Shown here: positions 29,504 through 40,369 of the stretch, piece by piece | Position numbering within the stretch: the stretch's first letter is position 1 | Layout: the number at the start of each line of letters is the position of its first letter | Position numbers and translations under genes: made by a program | The notes under the pieces: generated by a model | Database searches by the model: none | What the model was told of the DNA's origin: nothing | What the model saw: the letters and a program-made list of their open reading frames with translations, nothing else | NCBI GenBank assembly: GCA_964035545.1 | Contig: OZ037766.1 | Coordinates: 5,869,722-5,929,721 of the forward strand | Direction: 5' to 3' | Origin: Bugula neritina | Taxonomy: Eukaryota > Bryozoa > Gymnolaemata > Cheilostomatida > Bugulidae | Length of the DNA: 60,000 nt

Positions 29504-32382
29504 CGCATGCAAACACACCCATGTATGCACACACACGCATGCACACACACATGCATGCACACACACACACACTCACACACACACACACTCATACACACTC
29601 ATACACACTCACACACACACACTCACATACACACACACTCACACTCACACACACACTCACTCACTCACTCTCACACACACACACTCACGAACACTCACGC
29701 ACACCCACGCACACTCACACACACTCACACACACTCACGAACACTCACGCACACTCACACACACTCACACACACTCACGCACACTCACGCCCACTCACAC
29801 ACACTCACACATACTGCACACTCACACGCATGTTATAACATAGTTATATATCAGGTGTGTCAAACCTTATCGAGGTGAGGGCCACATTGTAAAATTTAGC
29901 TTGTACTGGAAGCCACAGCACCAGTGACTTTTAACCTACTTTATTCCAAACTCCTATAAAGCATAACACAATGAAGTCCCAATAATTAGTGCAGGTTTTA
30001 TGTTTCTTTAGCATATATAAGAATAAGATATTAAAAGAGTTTTTTTTTCACGCTAATTTATATGTGTACAAAATAATTGTATTTGCTATGGCTTTGGGGG
30101 CCACATAAAATGTGAATGTAAGCTGGAGACCGCATCTGGCACTGGGGCCGCCTGTTGGACAGCCCTGTTATATACACCACCTGACTCTTGAGTCTTAAAT
30201 TACATGATATTTCATATGTCTATACATGTCATATGCAACTTGAAGAGATTATAAAATCCGGTAAAATACATAATTATTAGCAAAAGCTTACTTATATTTT
30301 TTCAGATCCTGATGCTTTGGAGAGCGACTTTAACGTATTTGACAAGGTAATTGTATATTACTATACAGTATACATAACATTAAATGTGCTATCTAACAAA
30401 AGGAATACATGCTATAATAATGTACATGTAATATTGTTAATTGTAAATGCAACAATAAGTCAACATTTTTTTAAAAAATTCGCTAGTTTAGGCAAAACAA
30501 TATTTAAACTATCCAATACGTTCTCAAAACTTTGACAGTATTAAATGATGTTAAATAGCGTGTTATGCTTATAAGTGGCTTATTTAATTCCTATTCTGTC
30601 AACTTCTTTTAGCTATATAAATATAAAGAAATACTAAACTAAATTTAAACTTAATAATTAATTCTCATTAATTTTATTTAATTTATCAAATAAGGGCTCT
30701 ACTTGATCATTCAAGTAATCTATTTGTCTATTGCAGAATATTGCAGAAGCTATTTAATTATTATGCTTTTTTAGTGACTGAAGTAAATGCATAGAGACAA
30801 AAGTTTTACAAATGCAGAAATTATTTGGTGACATTATTAGTTGAATATGCAGCAATCATTCACTATCTGCATTTAAAACTACTTCGAGCCAACACTTGTA
30901 ATTTTAGAGTCAATACACATCCAATGAAAAACTTGAAAAGTTCTTCGAGTGTGGCGCTGGATGTGCTGAGCTAAAGACACGACTGAAACTATTGCCCTGC
31001 CAGCATAAAGTGTGTGGTACATGTCTGCCAAGTATAATGAAAAAAGATTCCTCAGAAAAGAAATGCTCTCGCTGTGACAGGGTAAATTCTAACTAAAACT
31101 TTAGTTAATGCAGTTCAATGCAAATTTTTTATTCAGACTTTCTTGTCAATTTGATAGCGCAATAAAGTTTTGTTAGCATTGAGACATTTCCATGAAAAAT
31201 AAAGTTGTTTTTAGGCATCTCCATTCTCAGTAAAACTGAAAATTTGTAAGTTAGCAGGTATCTGCTTCAGTCCTATTGAGTATCTAGATCAAATGTGGCA
31301 TCACAATATCGGTTTCGTGGCAGTAGGTTTTGATGACTGAAGCATTTAATTGTGAACTTCACACGATAGTGATGTTAAGCTGATCCAAATCTCATTCGTA
31401 ATTTATAGTCTAATATGGATACATAATATGTAATAAAATACCAGCTGTTTTGACTTGCTTGTTTAAGTATTTTTTACAGTTTCACACATTGCAATTATAA
31501 TTGTTCTAGGAATATGAAAAAGAAGTTCATAAGCATGTTATTCGCTGCCCACTTTGCTCAAAGGTAAAACATTTTACACAACATTCTATAAAATTTTATG
31601 TAGCCTACGGTATAAGTTCTACACGTGCTAATAATGTATATTATGGAATCCAACAAATCATCATTTAAGCTTGTTCCTTTTTTACTTCAACTATGCTTTA
31701 TAAAAAAGTGGGTTGTGAAAAAGTGTAAGTCAAGATTTTTTCATGCAGGAACATGATGTGAGAGGAGGGTTTGAAGATTGCCAACACTCATTAGCCATTG
31801 CTGATGTCATTAATCACCCTACTTACAAACAGCTTAAGGCAACGAAACCCAAGCAACAACCCAAAAAACAGGTAAGATAGATAAAACTAAGACAGATAGC
31901 ATTAGTCTAGTAAAACTGTTGCAGTATAAAATAAGGCGCAATTCATAGAATCAAACGTTAGCCTTATATTTTATGATGTAAAACAACTTTGATTTGCTTT
32001 ATGTAGGTTGAACAAGTTCTATCTTCTTAAGCAAGTGAAGTTATATAAAAATTTAATTTATAACATTAGAGTAACTGCATGAATAAATTACAAAAGAATG
32101 GGTTTAGTGTTTATATCTGCCTATTTTATTTCCATTTTACACCTTGAAATAACACATTTTAGTTTTAATTATAAAAATATTTTTAACATGGCATGCTATA
32201 TTGGCTGGCCCAGTTTCAATGCAGTTGGTCTAAAAGTAATTGCCTTCTTCATAGAAGTAGTGGATTAATTCATCTTGGAAAAAATAATAATCAGTGTTTT
32301 GAAGGTAAAGTTACCCCAATGGAGCTCTAGTGTAGGTGATGATGTGATAGTGCTTTTATCAAGATTCTGTTATATTTCACTT

Positions 32383-32453
<71 letters not shown>

Positions 32454-35400
32454 TAGAACAAGCTTAATTAAACTGCTAAATTGCCTAAAAAACTGTTATG
32501 CCGCATAAAAAGTTATTTTTTAGCCAACTATATAACCAAAAAATATTGTGAGGCTGTTAACATCATATTCTATTTTGTGCCTTATATTGGCATGAGTATA
32601 GTTAAAGTATCACATTGCTTCTATTAGTCTTGCTTGATTATATGTAAATAATAATAAACAGCACCTTGTTTTAAAGAATATCAGAAGCTCAGGCAATCTG
32701 TCCGCTGATAATAACCCAAAACCCTTTGATGTAAAAAGCAATGATGATAGTTCGGACATGGCTGCCCAGAAAAGCATGTTGAGAGAAGCATTTGGTGTTC
32801 TTTCAAATGCCTCCAAAAACTGTGAGTATTACCTGTGGGTTGAAAACTAGCTATTGAGTGGCACATGTATCTAAACATAGGTGAATGTTTAGATGTTACC
32901 AGGTGTATACAAAAAACCAAGTAAATATTTATATATTACCAACAACTGTCCATCTGTGAAATCACCTATAATTAATTATAATAATGGGTTGAAAGACTGG
33001 AGAGTAGATATATGATAGATACACTATACATATTAGGCTATAGTTTGTTTTAGAGCTTTGACAGTTTTCATTTTATGATTATAAAATTTCTAGTTTGAAA
33101 TATTGCAGTGAAAAATGGTGAACATTTTTTGAAATGTTTCAGTGTTACTGGACAGAATCTTCGTAGGAGACTTTGTTGAACTTAAAGACAAAGAGGTTAA
33201 GATTGGTGAAAGCAAAGAAGTTGGAGTTGTGACTTATGTGGATGATTATACTGATGTAAGATGTTTTTAGTTATTTTAAAAATATTTGAACATATTTTAA
33301 TCATTGTACAGCTCACAAAACACCACTACTTAAGGCATTGAATTTATTGATTTTTATCCCTATTGGCTTTCACAGTTGCTTGTCAATAAAGTACGTAATT
33401 ATCATGCCTGTTTCTTTATGTAAATGGGCTAATTTACATCACAATGATACAACTCATATATTCTTTAACAAACTATTAACTTTTTGCATAGCACTATAAC
33501 AAGCAGGATGGTTGCATTTTAAACTTTTAAACATTAGTGAACTGATTAATAATTATCATCGTGTTTGTTGATGTGAATGGGCTAATTTACATCATAATGA
33601 CATATCTAAGATATAATGCCTATTTTGATAAATAAAATTATTCTAAACAAGAAGGGTATGTTTAAAACTTTCTAGTCCATAAGGTCAAAAAGTTCCTTTA
33701 AAAGCTTCCTTGTTTTGCAGACTGTAGAGGTAGTTTTTCCTTCAGTTTCTGGTTGGCATGGAAACATTAGTGACTTGACACTCAGCTCTGACAGTTCAGA
33801 TCTACCTGTGAAAGGAGATGTTGTGAAGTTTGTAGATGACACTAACCCAGAGAAACCAGTGCATGGGTATAAATATATTTCACAAACAATGAAATAGTAA
33901 CAAATTCTTTGGGTTAAACTATTATACAGCAAGGTTCATCTTTATGGTGTACAATTGTAGTCTTGAGGTGCGAAACCACATTGCATTATCCACTTGCTGA
34001 ATAATGCAATGTGGTTTGAACAACTCATTTAAATACTGAAAAGAATATTGGGCATACCCAGTGCATGTGCTGATGACTTGGTGTATAATTAAAGTAAGCA
34101 ATTCTATGCAAAAAATTTCCTAGTAACAGTAATTTAGAAGGGAATGAATGAATTTTAGCACTGGAATTCTTAGTGGATGGCCAAAGTTTTTGGATGAAGA
34201 TAGTGCAGAAAGGATTTGTGAAATACAAGTGTTAGTAGAAAATGGTGTACCAATTAAAAAAGGTGGTCAAGTATTTCCTACGATTTCGGTTTCATACAGA
34301 AATATTAAGCAAGAATCATCTCTGCAGGTGACAGCTTTTTTGTAGCTACTAATAAATGTGCATGTATTAAAAATAACATCCTAAAAATCTTGCCAGTGCT
34401 TATATTATTATTATATTATATTATATTATATGCTTATATTATTTCTTGCATGTCTGTTACCAGTTTTGTCCTTCATTAGTACTAACTACTAAAGTATTCT
34501 CACATGCACAGGTTAGCACATAGCACTAATTAAATGACAAACCTCATCTATAATTCAAGTTTTTGTGAATATAAACCTTGGTTGTTAGTGGCGGGGGGGG
34601 GGGGGGGGGGTTGTTGATGCAAAACCACTGCATGTAGTACCTTAGGGGTGTTTTCATTTTACAGTTTTTGTTAGTTTATCTTCACGATTTATTTCAAGGT
34701 GCTTCTTATCCATGTTTATGTAGAATTTCTGCTTCTACTTAAAATTAAATCACAGACTTCTAAATTGTAAGCTAACATGTTAATCAGTACACTGCAATCT
34801 GGGCTGCGTTCTACCCAGTTCTTCAGAACTCCACTGGCTCCCCAATGGTTTAGGAGTATAGTACCTCACATCTCTCAGGGCTGAAAATAGCTTGCAAAAT
34901 AACTGCTCCCACTAGGAATTGAACTTCAAACTTGCAGACCATAGTGCTACACACTAGAAATTTTTATATACCTAACACGCTAGAAATTTTTTCCACCCAC
35001 TGGGATTTGAACCCGAGACCTCTGGCTAACCACTACGCCACAAGGGGAGGGAGAGGGGGACCACTGGGTGAACTCAACACTACATACGCTATGAGGGCTA
35101 CTTTTGAATCACAACACCCAAGTTTAACACTTTTCATCACCATTTCTCTAATCTTCTTTCACTATGGAGTAAACAGTATTCTTGGTATTCTTCGAGTTTA
35201 CTAGATTCATTATAATTAAGTCACTTAACTACAAAATATGAAACAAGCTTTTAACACTTGGTTACCTCAATTTACATTAATCTTAATCAATAATAGTTTT
35301 AATTTTTGCTCGGAGTCACCAGTATCTCATTCGTAAACATCTAAACTAAACTTGCTTTAGTTAGTAATATGCTATATAGTTATTTACTTTTTTTGCTAGT

Positions 35401-37377
35401 ACTTTATCTTCTTTGTTATAAAACTGTTCTAAGACTACAGCTTTCGTGCCTTTTACTAAAATTTAATTGAAATGGCTAGATTGGCGAAAGAGTGCTGGTG
35501 AGAAATGAGATAAATAATGAATATGATAAAGGAACTATCATTAGCTTGGATACAGAAACAGACTCTGTAGTTATTCAGTTATGGGAAAATGGTGAAGAAG
35601 TTTCAGCGAGGTATAATAATGTTGAGAGAGACAGACCTCTGCAAGCTGGAGATTTTGTCATGGTATGTTGAGTTATATCAATTTGACAGCTCCAAAAAAT
35701 ATAAATGTGTACATTATCTCCATATTTGTAGCTTCAGTATTGGTCATAGTCCATCATCAGCTATTTTTAAGATATTATTTCAGTGTCCAATAGCAAATTA
35801 ATGTGAAGAAAGTTTTAATTAATAGTCAAACACTTCACAAAAATGATATAGTTTATAGAATAAATTGAGACTGAAAGGAATGCAAAGCAGTCCTAGCATA
35901 AGAAAACACCAGTCTTAAATTGTTAGCTATTATCTTGCAGGCTCTAACTAACAGTTAGGTGTCAACTTGTTAAATGTCTTAGTATACTCGTGTTTTAGTA
36001 ATGCTGCTAAAGTTACAGGCATCATGTAATGAAAGTAAAATATCATGGTGATAATTACACTTCTACTTGACCCAATTGCTTTATGTCGTTAATGTAAAAC
36101 TGTAATGGACTTGCTTTATTTCATGCTACTTAATATTTTTCACTTTATATAGATTAATGGAACTGGCCAATCATGTATTCAAGGAGATAACAATGCTGGT
36201 GGTGTAGTGTGGGCAAGAGATGGAGAATGTGGCCGAGTTGTGAGAAGGATTCCAACTAGCTCAGGTGAAATATTCTATCCTTTGGATGTCTAGATAGAGA
36301 TGCCTAATGTACATCTGTAGATTAGAGGCCTATAATAACATGTCCAGACTGTATTAATTTTACTGTCAAAATGCATTCTATTTTTAAACTTTAAACCTTT
36401 ATATGCCTTCCACTTGTGTAGCTAGACCGGTACTGTACAACACCGACAAAGGTAAAAGCTAAATATAGTCAAATGTAGAAACCTCATGCTTATTATCATG
36501 GAGCTATATTTGATAACATAGCTGTCTATCTTGTTTTTTTAATGCATATATAACAATATAATCTACTTTTCAGACTACTGTGACGAGGTAGAAGTTGAGC
36601 TATTTCGACTTCCTTATCTTTCACTGACTTTCAGCTGCAAGAATATGATTCAAATCAACCGCAGGAGAGCGTACTCCGAGCAAATGAAATACAACAGGAT
36701 TTTAAATGAATTGTATGTTCATAGATTAATTTACACAAAATCTATATTAAAATGCCACGTTAAGTGATAAATGCTGCATTGGTCACAGCTAATAATTAAG
36801 CACCCTATGCAAACAGCTAAAATCGTCTTTGCTAAAATCAAAACAGAAAACTTATAGCCCTAAGCTTTGATAACTTTATTTAGACTAATGTTATTCTATA
36901 TACCAGCTAATGGTCTCGGATTCTATATATTTTCAGTCATCTCTGGTAAGAAATTCAAAAATTGATTTAAGGCATTATATTAGTAATATTACAAAGTTTT
37001 AGCTGAAGAATTATGTCTTCATTCTGTCTTAAATTTTGCATGTGCAAAATTTAAAAATAATAATATGTAGGCTTTTTAGTAAACAAAAGTTAAGGACCAA
37101 CTTGAAGTAAATAAATATGTAGAAATAGTAGTTTGAGTTTACAGCAACACTTATAAAATAACTATTGTGGAAGATAAAAAAAAGCTCATAAATTATTAAT
37201 CTTATTGTTTCAAAGCAACATATTATTTACGGTAACAAAAACAGAGTATTATTAACATAGTGTGTCACTTTAATTGGTAGATTCTTCTTGGACCGACCAA
37301 ATCTGCTGACAGAGATAACCAGGGATGCATATCCACAGTTAGCAAGTATATCTCAGAAGAGGACCAAAGCAGAGTAA
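25309..37377 (+). CDS. Copy A: RING finger protein with Mind-bomb-like SH3 repeats (putative E3 ubiquitin ligase)
   Basis: Exons: 25309-26061, 26812-26865, 27809-27943, 28538-29138, 30306-30346, 30908-31081, 31510-31563, 31749-31871, 32662-32821, 33143-33255, 33721-33866, 34159-34327, 35480-35662, 36153-36264, 36574-36712, 37281-37377. All are GT-AG with matching phases, giving 1,017 residues ending [11 protein letters not shown] 25309 follows an acceptor and aligns with the copy B start. Residues 1-251 are acidic, S/T/P-rich and probably disordered. Residues 252-515 have no family I recognise but are strongly conserved in copy B. RING cysteines and histidine are C543, C547, C559, H561, C564, C567, then C581/C584 or C599/C602 as the last pair. 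From about 700 on come SH3-like repeats ([36 protein letters not shown]) resembling those of Mind bomb. RING proteins of this kind transfer ubiquitin; substrate and compartment are unknown. The first C-x3-C spacing is non-standard. Confidence 0.75.
26121..26288. mobile_element. Fold-back MITE with TA target duplication
   Basis: Two arms of about 75 bp are inverted copies: the left begins tcaggtttgtgacagtgtct, the right ends gacactgtcacaaacctga, with an 18-bp centre near 26196-26213. TA occurs on both sides (26121-26122 and 26287-26288), as for Tc1/mariner-type MITEs. It lies in the second intron of copy A and is absent from the matching intron of copy B. Confidence 0.85.
29231..29828. repeat. 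Compound CA/CACG/CACT microsatellite
   Basis: CA-rich tract of about 600 bp with regular interruptions (acacgc, catgcatgcac, cacactca, cacactcacg) forming higher-order units. It lies in the intron after the exon ending 29138 and has no coding meaning. Confidence 0.95.
29852..30167. mobile_element. hAT-type non-autonomous element (MITE), copy 2
   Basis: Begins caggtgtgtcaaacctta and ends ctgttggacagccctg. It is flanked by ttatatat (29844-29851) and ttatatac (30168-30175), a near-perfect 8-bp target duplication typical of hAT transposons. Internal blocks (gagggccacattgtaaaa, cacaatgaagt, gggggccacat) match copy 1 at 596-939. Confidence 0.85.
30908..31871 (+). other. Exons encoding the RING finger of copy A
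   Basis: Exon 30908-31081 carries ECGAGC, then [11 protein letters not shown], then KCSRC. Exons 31510-31563 and 31749-31871 add [10 protein letters not shown], as at the end of TRIM-type RINGs. The core Cys-x-His-x2-Cys-x2-Cys is intact, so zinc binding and E2 recruitment are plausible. Either CSRC or CPLC could be the last zinc pair. Confidence 0.8.
32385..32449. repeat. (TA)n microsatellite
   Basis: About 32 perfect TA dinucleotides in an intron of copy A. Confidence 0.97.
33385..33605. repeat. Pair of ~50-bp direct repeats
   Basis: The block around gggctaatttacatca occurs at about 33396-33450 and again at about 33550-33602 within one intron, with matching flanks (aattatcat, cctgttt/cgtgttt). 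Confidence 0.7.
33973..34017. repeat. Perfect 17-bp stem, 11-nt loop hairpin
   Basis: aaaccacattgcattat (33973-33989) is the exact reverse complement of 34001-34017. It lies in the intron after the exon ending 33866, about 80 bp past the read-through stop. No terminator or RNA gene role can be assigned. Confidence 0.9.
34593..34610. repeat. Poly(G) run of 18
   Basis: Eighteen consecutive G in an intron of copy A; a potential quadruplex-forming or slippage-prone tract. Confidence 0.95.
34930..35050 (-). mobile_element. tRNA-derived SINE-like fragment
   Basis: The minus strand has a tRNA-like B-box (from gggatttgaacccgag) and an A-box-like ggcgtagtggttagccaga. It differs from the SINEs at 7090 and 12125. 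The upstream block contains a duplicated ctagaaattttt. Ends are not defined. Confidence 0.45.
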
Positions 37378-37534
37378 AATCTCTCTTATGCACATCAGAC
37401 AGTAGATTTCTTATGCAGCACTGCCATGCTTGCATATGATAACTTTGATGGCAGAGTGTTTGGAACTCAGAGCCCAAACATAAAGTTCTGAGTAACTCAT
37501 GCTGAAAGCAGTTTATAACCTCTGCTAACGTATC

Positions 37535-37540
37535 AATAAA
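37535..37540 (+). promoter_or_regulatory. Candidate poly(A) signal of copy A
   Basis: AATAAA about 160 bp after the stop at 37375-37377. It supports 37281-37377 as the terminal coding exon. Confidence 0.6.
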
Positions 37541-37784
37541 ACAGAATACAAGTATTTGGGTACATTTCCATTGCTTGCATTACTGGAATATATTTTTATT
37601 TAGTGTTTTGTAACAGTTGCATCTAATGAAACCACAACCGCAAACCTATCTTATGAGCATCCATTCGATGCTATGGAAACGAAGTGTAAGTGATGTCTGC
37701 CAACCTTATTGTTATTTGCTAATTTTTATCATTGTAGTTTATTATGTTTAGCATGAAGAGCTAACATAATATTATATACAAAAT

Positions 37785-38265
37785 TGTAGAGTGGGGAAAT
37801 TTCTATTCTGTGCACTTTATAATAGTCTTTCAATACTTCTTTATTCAAAGCCTGTTTACATTACAAAACTTTTGAAAAAGCAGCGGCTATCAAAACCAGC
37901 AGACACATCGATACTTAATATTTTTAAAACAAAGCTTTTTTGGTAGCAAAAATTTTATGAGAATAGAAACACTTATAATTTCAATGAACTTTTTAACTTA
38001 AATTTACTGAAAGTGTTGCTAAGAAATGCTTAATTATTAATTTTTTTATCTAATCAAAGTACACGAATTAAAAAACTAATATGTTTAGCCAGTGTGAAAC
38101 GTATATATTACATACGCAGGTTTAGAGCAGAGAAACTTCTATCCTGTGTGCTTTATCTAGCAGTCTTTTCATTGTATTTTTATTCAAAGTCTGTTCACAT
38201 AACAAAACCTCTGAAAAAGGATTACACCAGGTTTGAAAAAAATGCATTTAGTCAGTGTGAAACGT
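37785..38265. repeat. Two diverged ~100-bp direct repeats in intergenic DNA
   Basis: The block around gaaatttctattctgtgcac...attcaaagcctgtttacat (about 37795-37885) recurs as gaaacttctatcctgtgtgc...attcaaagtctgttcacat (about 38130-38222). A shorter block, agtgtgaaacgt, also repeats near 38090 and 38255. Confidence 0.65.
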
Positions 38266-38269
38266 GCAA

Positions 38270-40065
38270 AACATATCACATTATCATACTTCAATTAGTC
38301 TCACCAGTTTTTAAAAACAGTGTTAGCTAAAAATGGCCATTTACAAAAAATTTCAATGTGGTTAGACCACTTTTTGAACTTGCACTTAACTCTAACATTT
38401 TGGCTATCATAACTTCATCAAATTTAAACTGCATATTAGCTAGATTGTAATACTTTTTTTTTAAAAAGCAGAATTGACAATTATTATATCTCGTAAAAAC
38501 TAGTTTCTATGTTAGAGTTGCAGTAGATTTTCGAAGCAGGTTTTATCATTGTTTTGAAAGCCAAGAATATTTTATTATTTTTAAATTTTAACCACTGAAA
38601 GAATATAAAATATATATTATGTAAAATATTGATTGTATGTAGACTATATAATATCATATTTGGAAATACCATTTACAATTATCCTGTTTAAAGTTGTATA
38701 TTGTTACCTACAAGAGCTTTTTGGTCAAAGCTTTTAGTGAAATATTTTGGATGAAAGCCTTTTTTGTAAAAGCTTTTGGCAATAGCTTTTTCATTGTGCT
38801 ATGAGTCAGTGCAGCTCAGGAGGTGAAAGAGAGAAGTTGACTGTACTCATTTCTTTATTAATTTTCCTTTTGTTAGAAGATGCAAAGAACTTGCACCTTA
38901 TTGCCAAAATAATTGTGAGTATTGTATTACTTTTTGTTTCTAGCTGCATTAAATGAAAGTTTTGTAAGCTATAGCTGTATTGATGAGTGTGAATTTAACA
39001 AGATTCTTTTTACTTTTCTAGGTCACTGTATTATATGAAAATACAGACTGCTGGCAATAAGCAACAAATTGAGTTGTCATACAGCATCTGTGCTGTCGCA
39101 TATATTATAATGTTATATAATAGCTATATATATATAGACCATTATATAATACAACCAAATGATTTGGTAAATTGGTAAATGTTGCAGGTATTTTCTGAAT
39201 GAAAAAACTTTAAGCAAGTTTTTAGCAGTTAAAAGTTATGGCAGCCATTTCTAAGTATAGCATTACAACTCACAAGTTTATTTGAAATCTGCTCTAAAAC
39301 TCTTTGCTATAGCTATAGTAGATTAATAGAAATAGACACTTGAATTTTTTCTAAACTTGTATAAAATATTATTTGTAGTATGAGGCAAATAAAGATCCAT
39401 GCAAGTGCTGTTGCAAGGCCACACTCCTTTCTGAAAACATATTTCTGTATACAGATTATAGACAATGTCGCTAAAATTGTATATATTTATATATAAATAA
39501 ATAAGTTACATATGATATAGCATACTGTATTGTGTTTATAATAGAAATATATTAAAACTGATTTTATGATCAATATGTACACATATTATCTAATCTACAT
39601 GTATCATTACATATAAAGTAGGCCCTATTATGTTTTTATTTCAAATATAAATTAATGCAGTTTTTAAACAGTAGAAATATATATCAACACCAGGCGCATA
39701 CATATTATATTAAATAACTAACCAGAAGGAGTTTCAAGTTGCAATCCTTTTTAGCTTTCAATGTAAAACCAATACTTTAAACTTACCTATGCAAACGTGT
39801 TTCATAAACAAAAGATATTTTCTATATGCAGCTAAAAAAGTTGCAATTTTGTATTTTTTAAAACCAACTATAATTAGTTCCACGGCATTCTTTGTTTTAA
39901 AAGCAGCAGACTTGCACTTTACTAAGCCTAGTTATTTACAAAGTTAATTATAGCAACATAACCTGTGAGCTTGAGAATAAAAATCTTTGGATAATGAATT
40001 CCATAACAAAAGAGATCAACAGTGTGTAACAATCTATGCATTGCGTAAGGTTAGCTGTTAACTTA
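38270..40065. other. Intergenic DNA
   Basis: AT-rich with no supported exon, up to the left inverted repeat of the P-like transposon. Small splice-like segments at about 37617-37690 and 38876-38915 could be downstream non-coding exons of copy A but cannot be shown. Confidence 0.35.
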
Positions 40066-40082
40066 AAGTTGCGTTTATACCT
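40066..40082 (+). repeat. Left terminal inverted repeat of the P-like element
   Basis: aagttgcgtttatacct, matched exactly in reverse complement at 43754-43770. Confidence 0.9.
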
Positions 40083-40369
40083 CTGCTGAAAAAAGTACCG
40101 AGTTTAAGTTAATAATGCTTGTCCGGGTCAATGAACTCAATAATTATTAACTGGAATGGGTACGATTGTACTTTGTAATGTAACCTCGTTGCCGATTGGC
40201 TTTGTGAGCCCGAGCATGCTCTTTTTCTAGCGGGAGAAAATAGAGCCGGTCGTCCATCATTTCGATTGAGTGAATCTCACTTTTAAACTTTGTTTTTTGT
40301 CCTGCTTTATATCTGAAGCGACTATATTTTTATTTAATTGTGTTTTCTATCACCTCTACTTCGTTAAAC

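Larger units (their letters stand above)
33143..36264 (+). other. Exons encoding SH3-like (Mind-bomb-type) repeats of copy A
   Basis: Exons 33143-33255, 33721-33866, 34159-34327, 35480-35662 and 36153-36264. Repeated pattern: G(D/E)xVxL, a Gly-Val turn, then VxVxFPxxSGWxGN or VVIQLW. This is the layout of the SH3-like repeats that bind substrate in Mind bomb ligases. The match is by eye; HERC2-type or other barrels are possible. Exon 33721-33866 uses donor GG|GTAT; reading through meets TAG at 33895. Confidence 0.5.

Noticed and set aside
29191-29878. Long His/Thr-rich open frames
   Set aside because: They come from the compound CA microsatellite inside an intron.
37617-37690. Possible extra 3' coding exon of copy A (acag...aagt|gtaagt)
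   Set aside because: The preceding exon already ends with a stop, and using an alternative donor at 37374 gives an immediate stop in the required phase.
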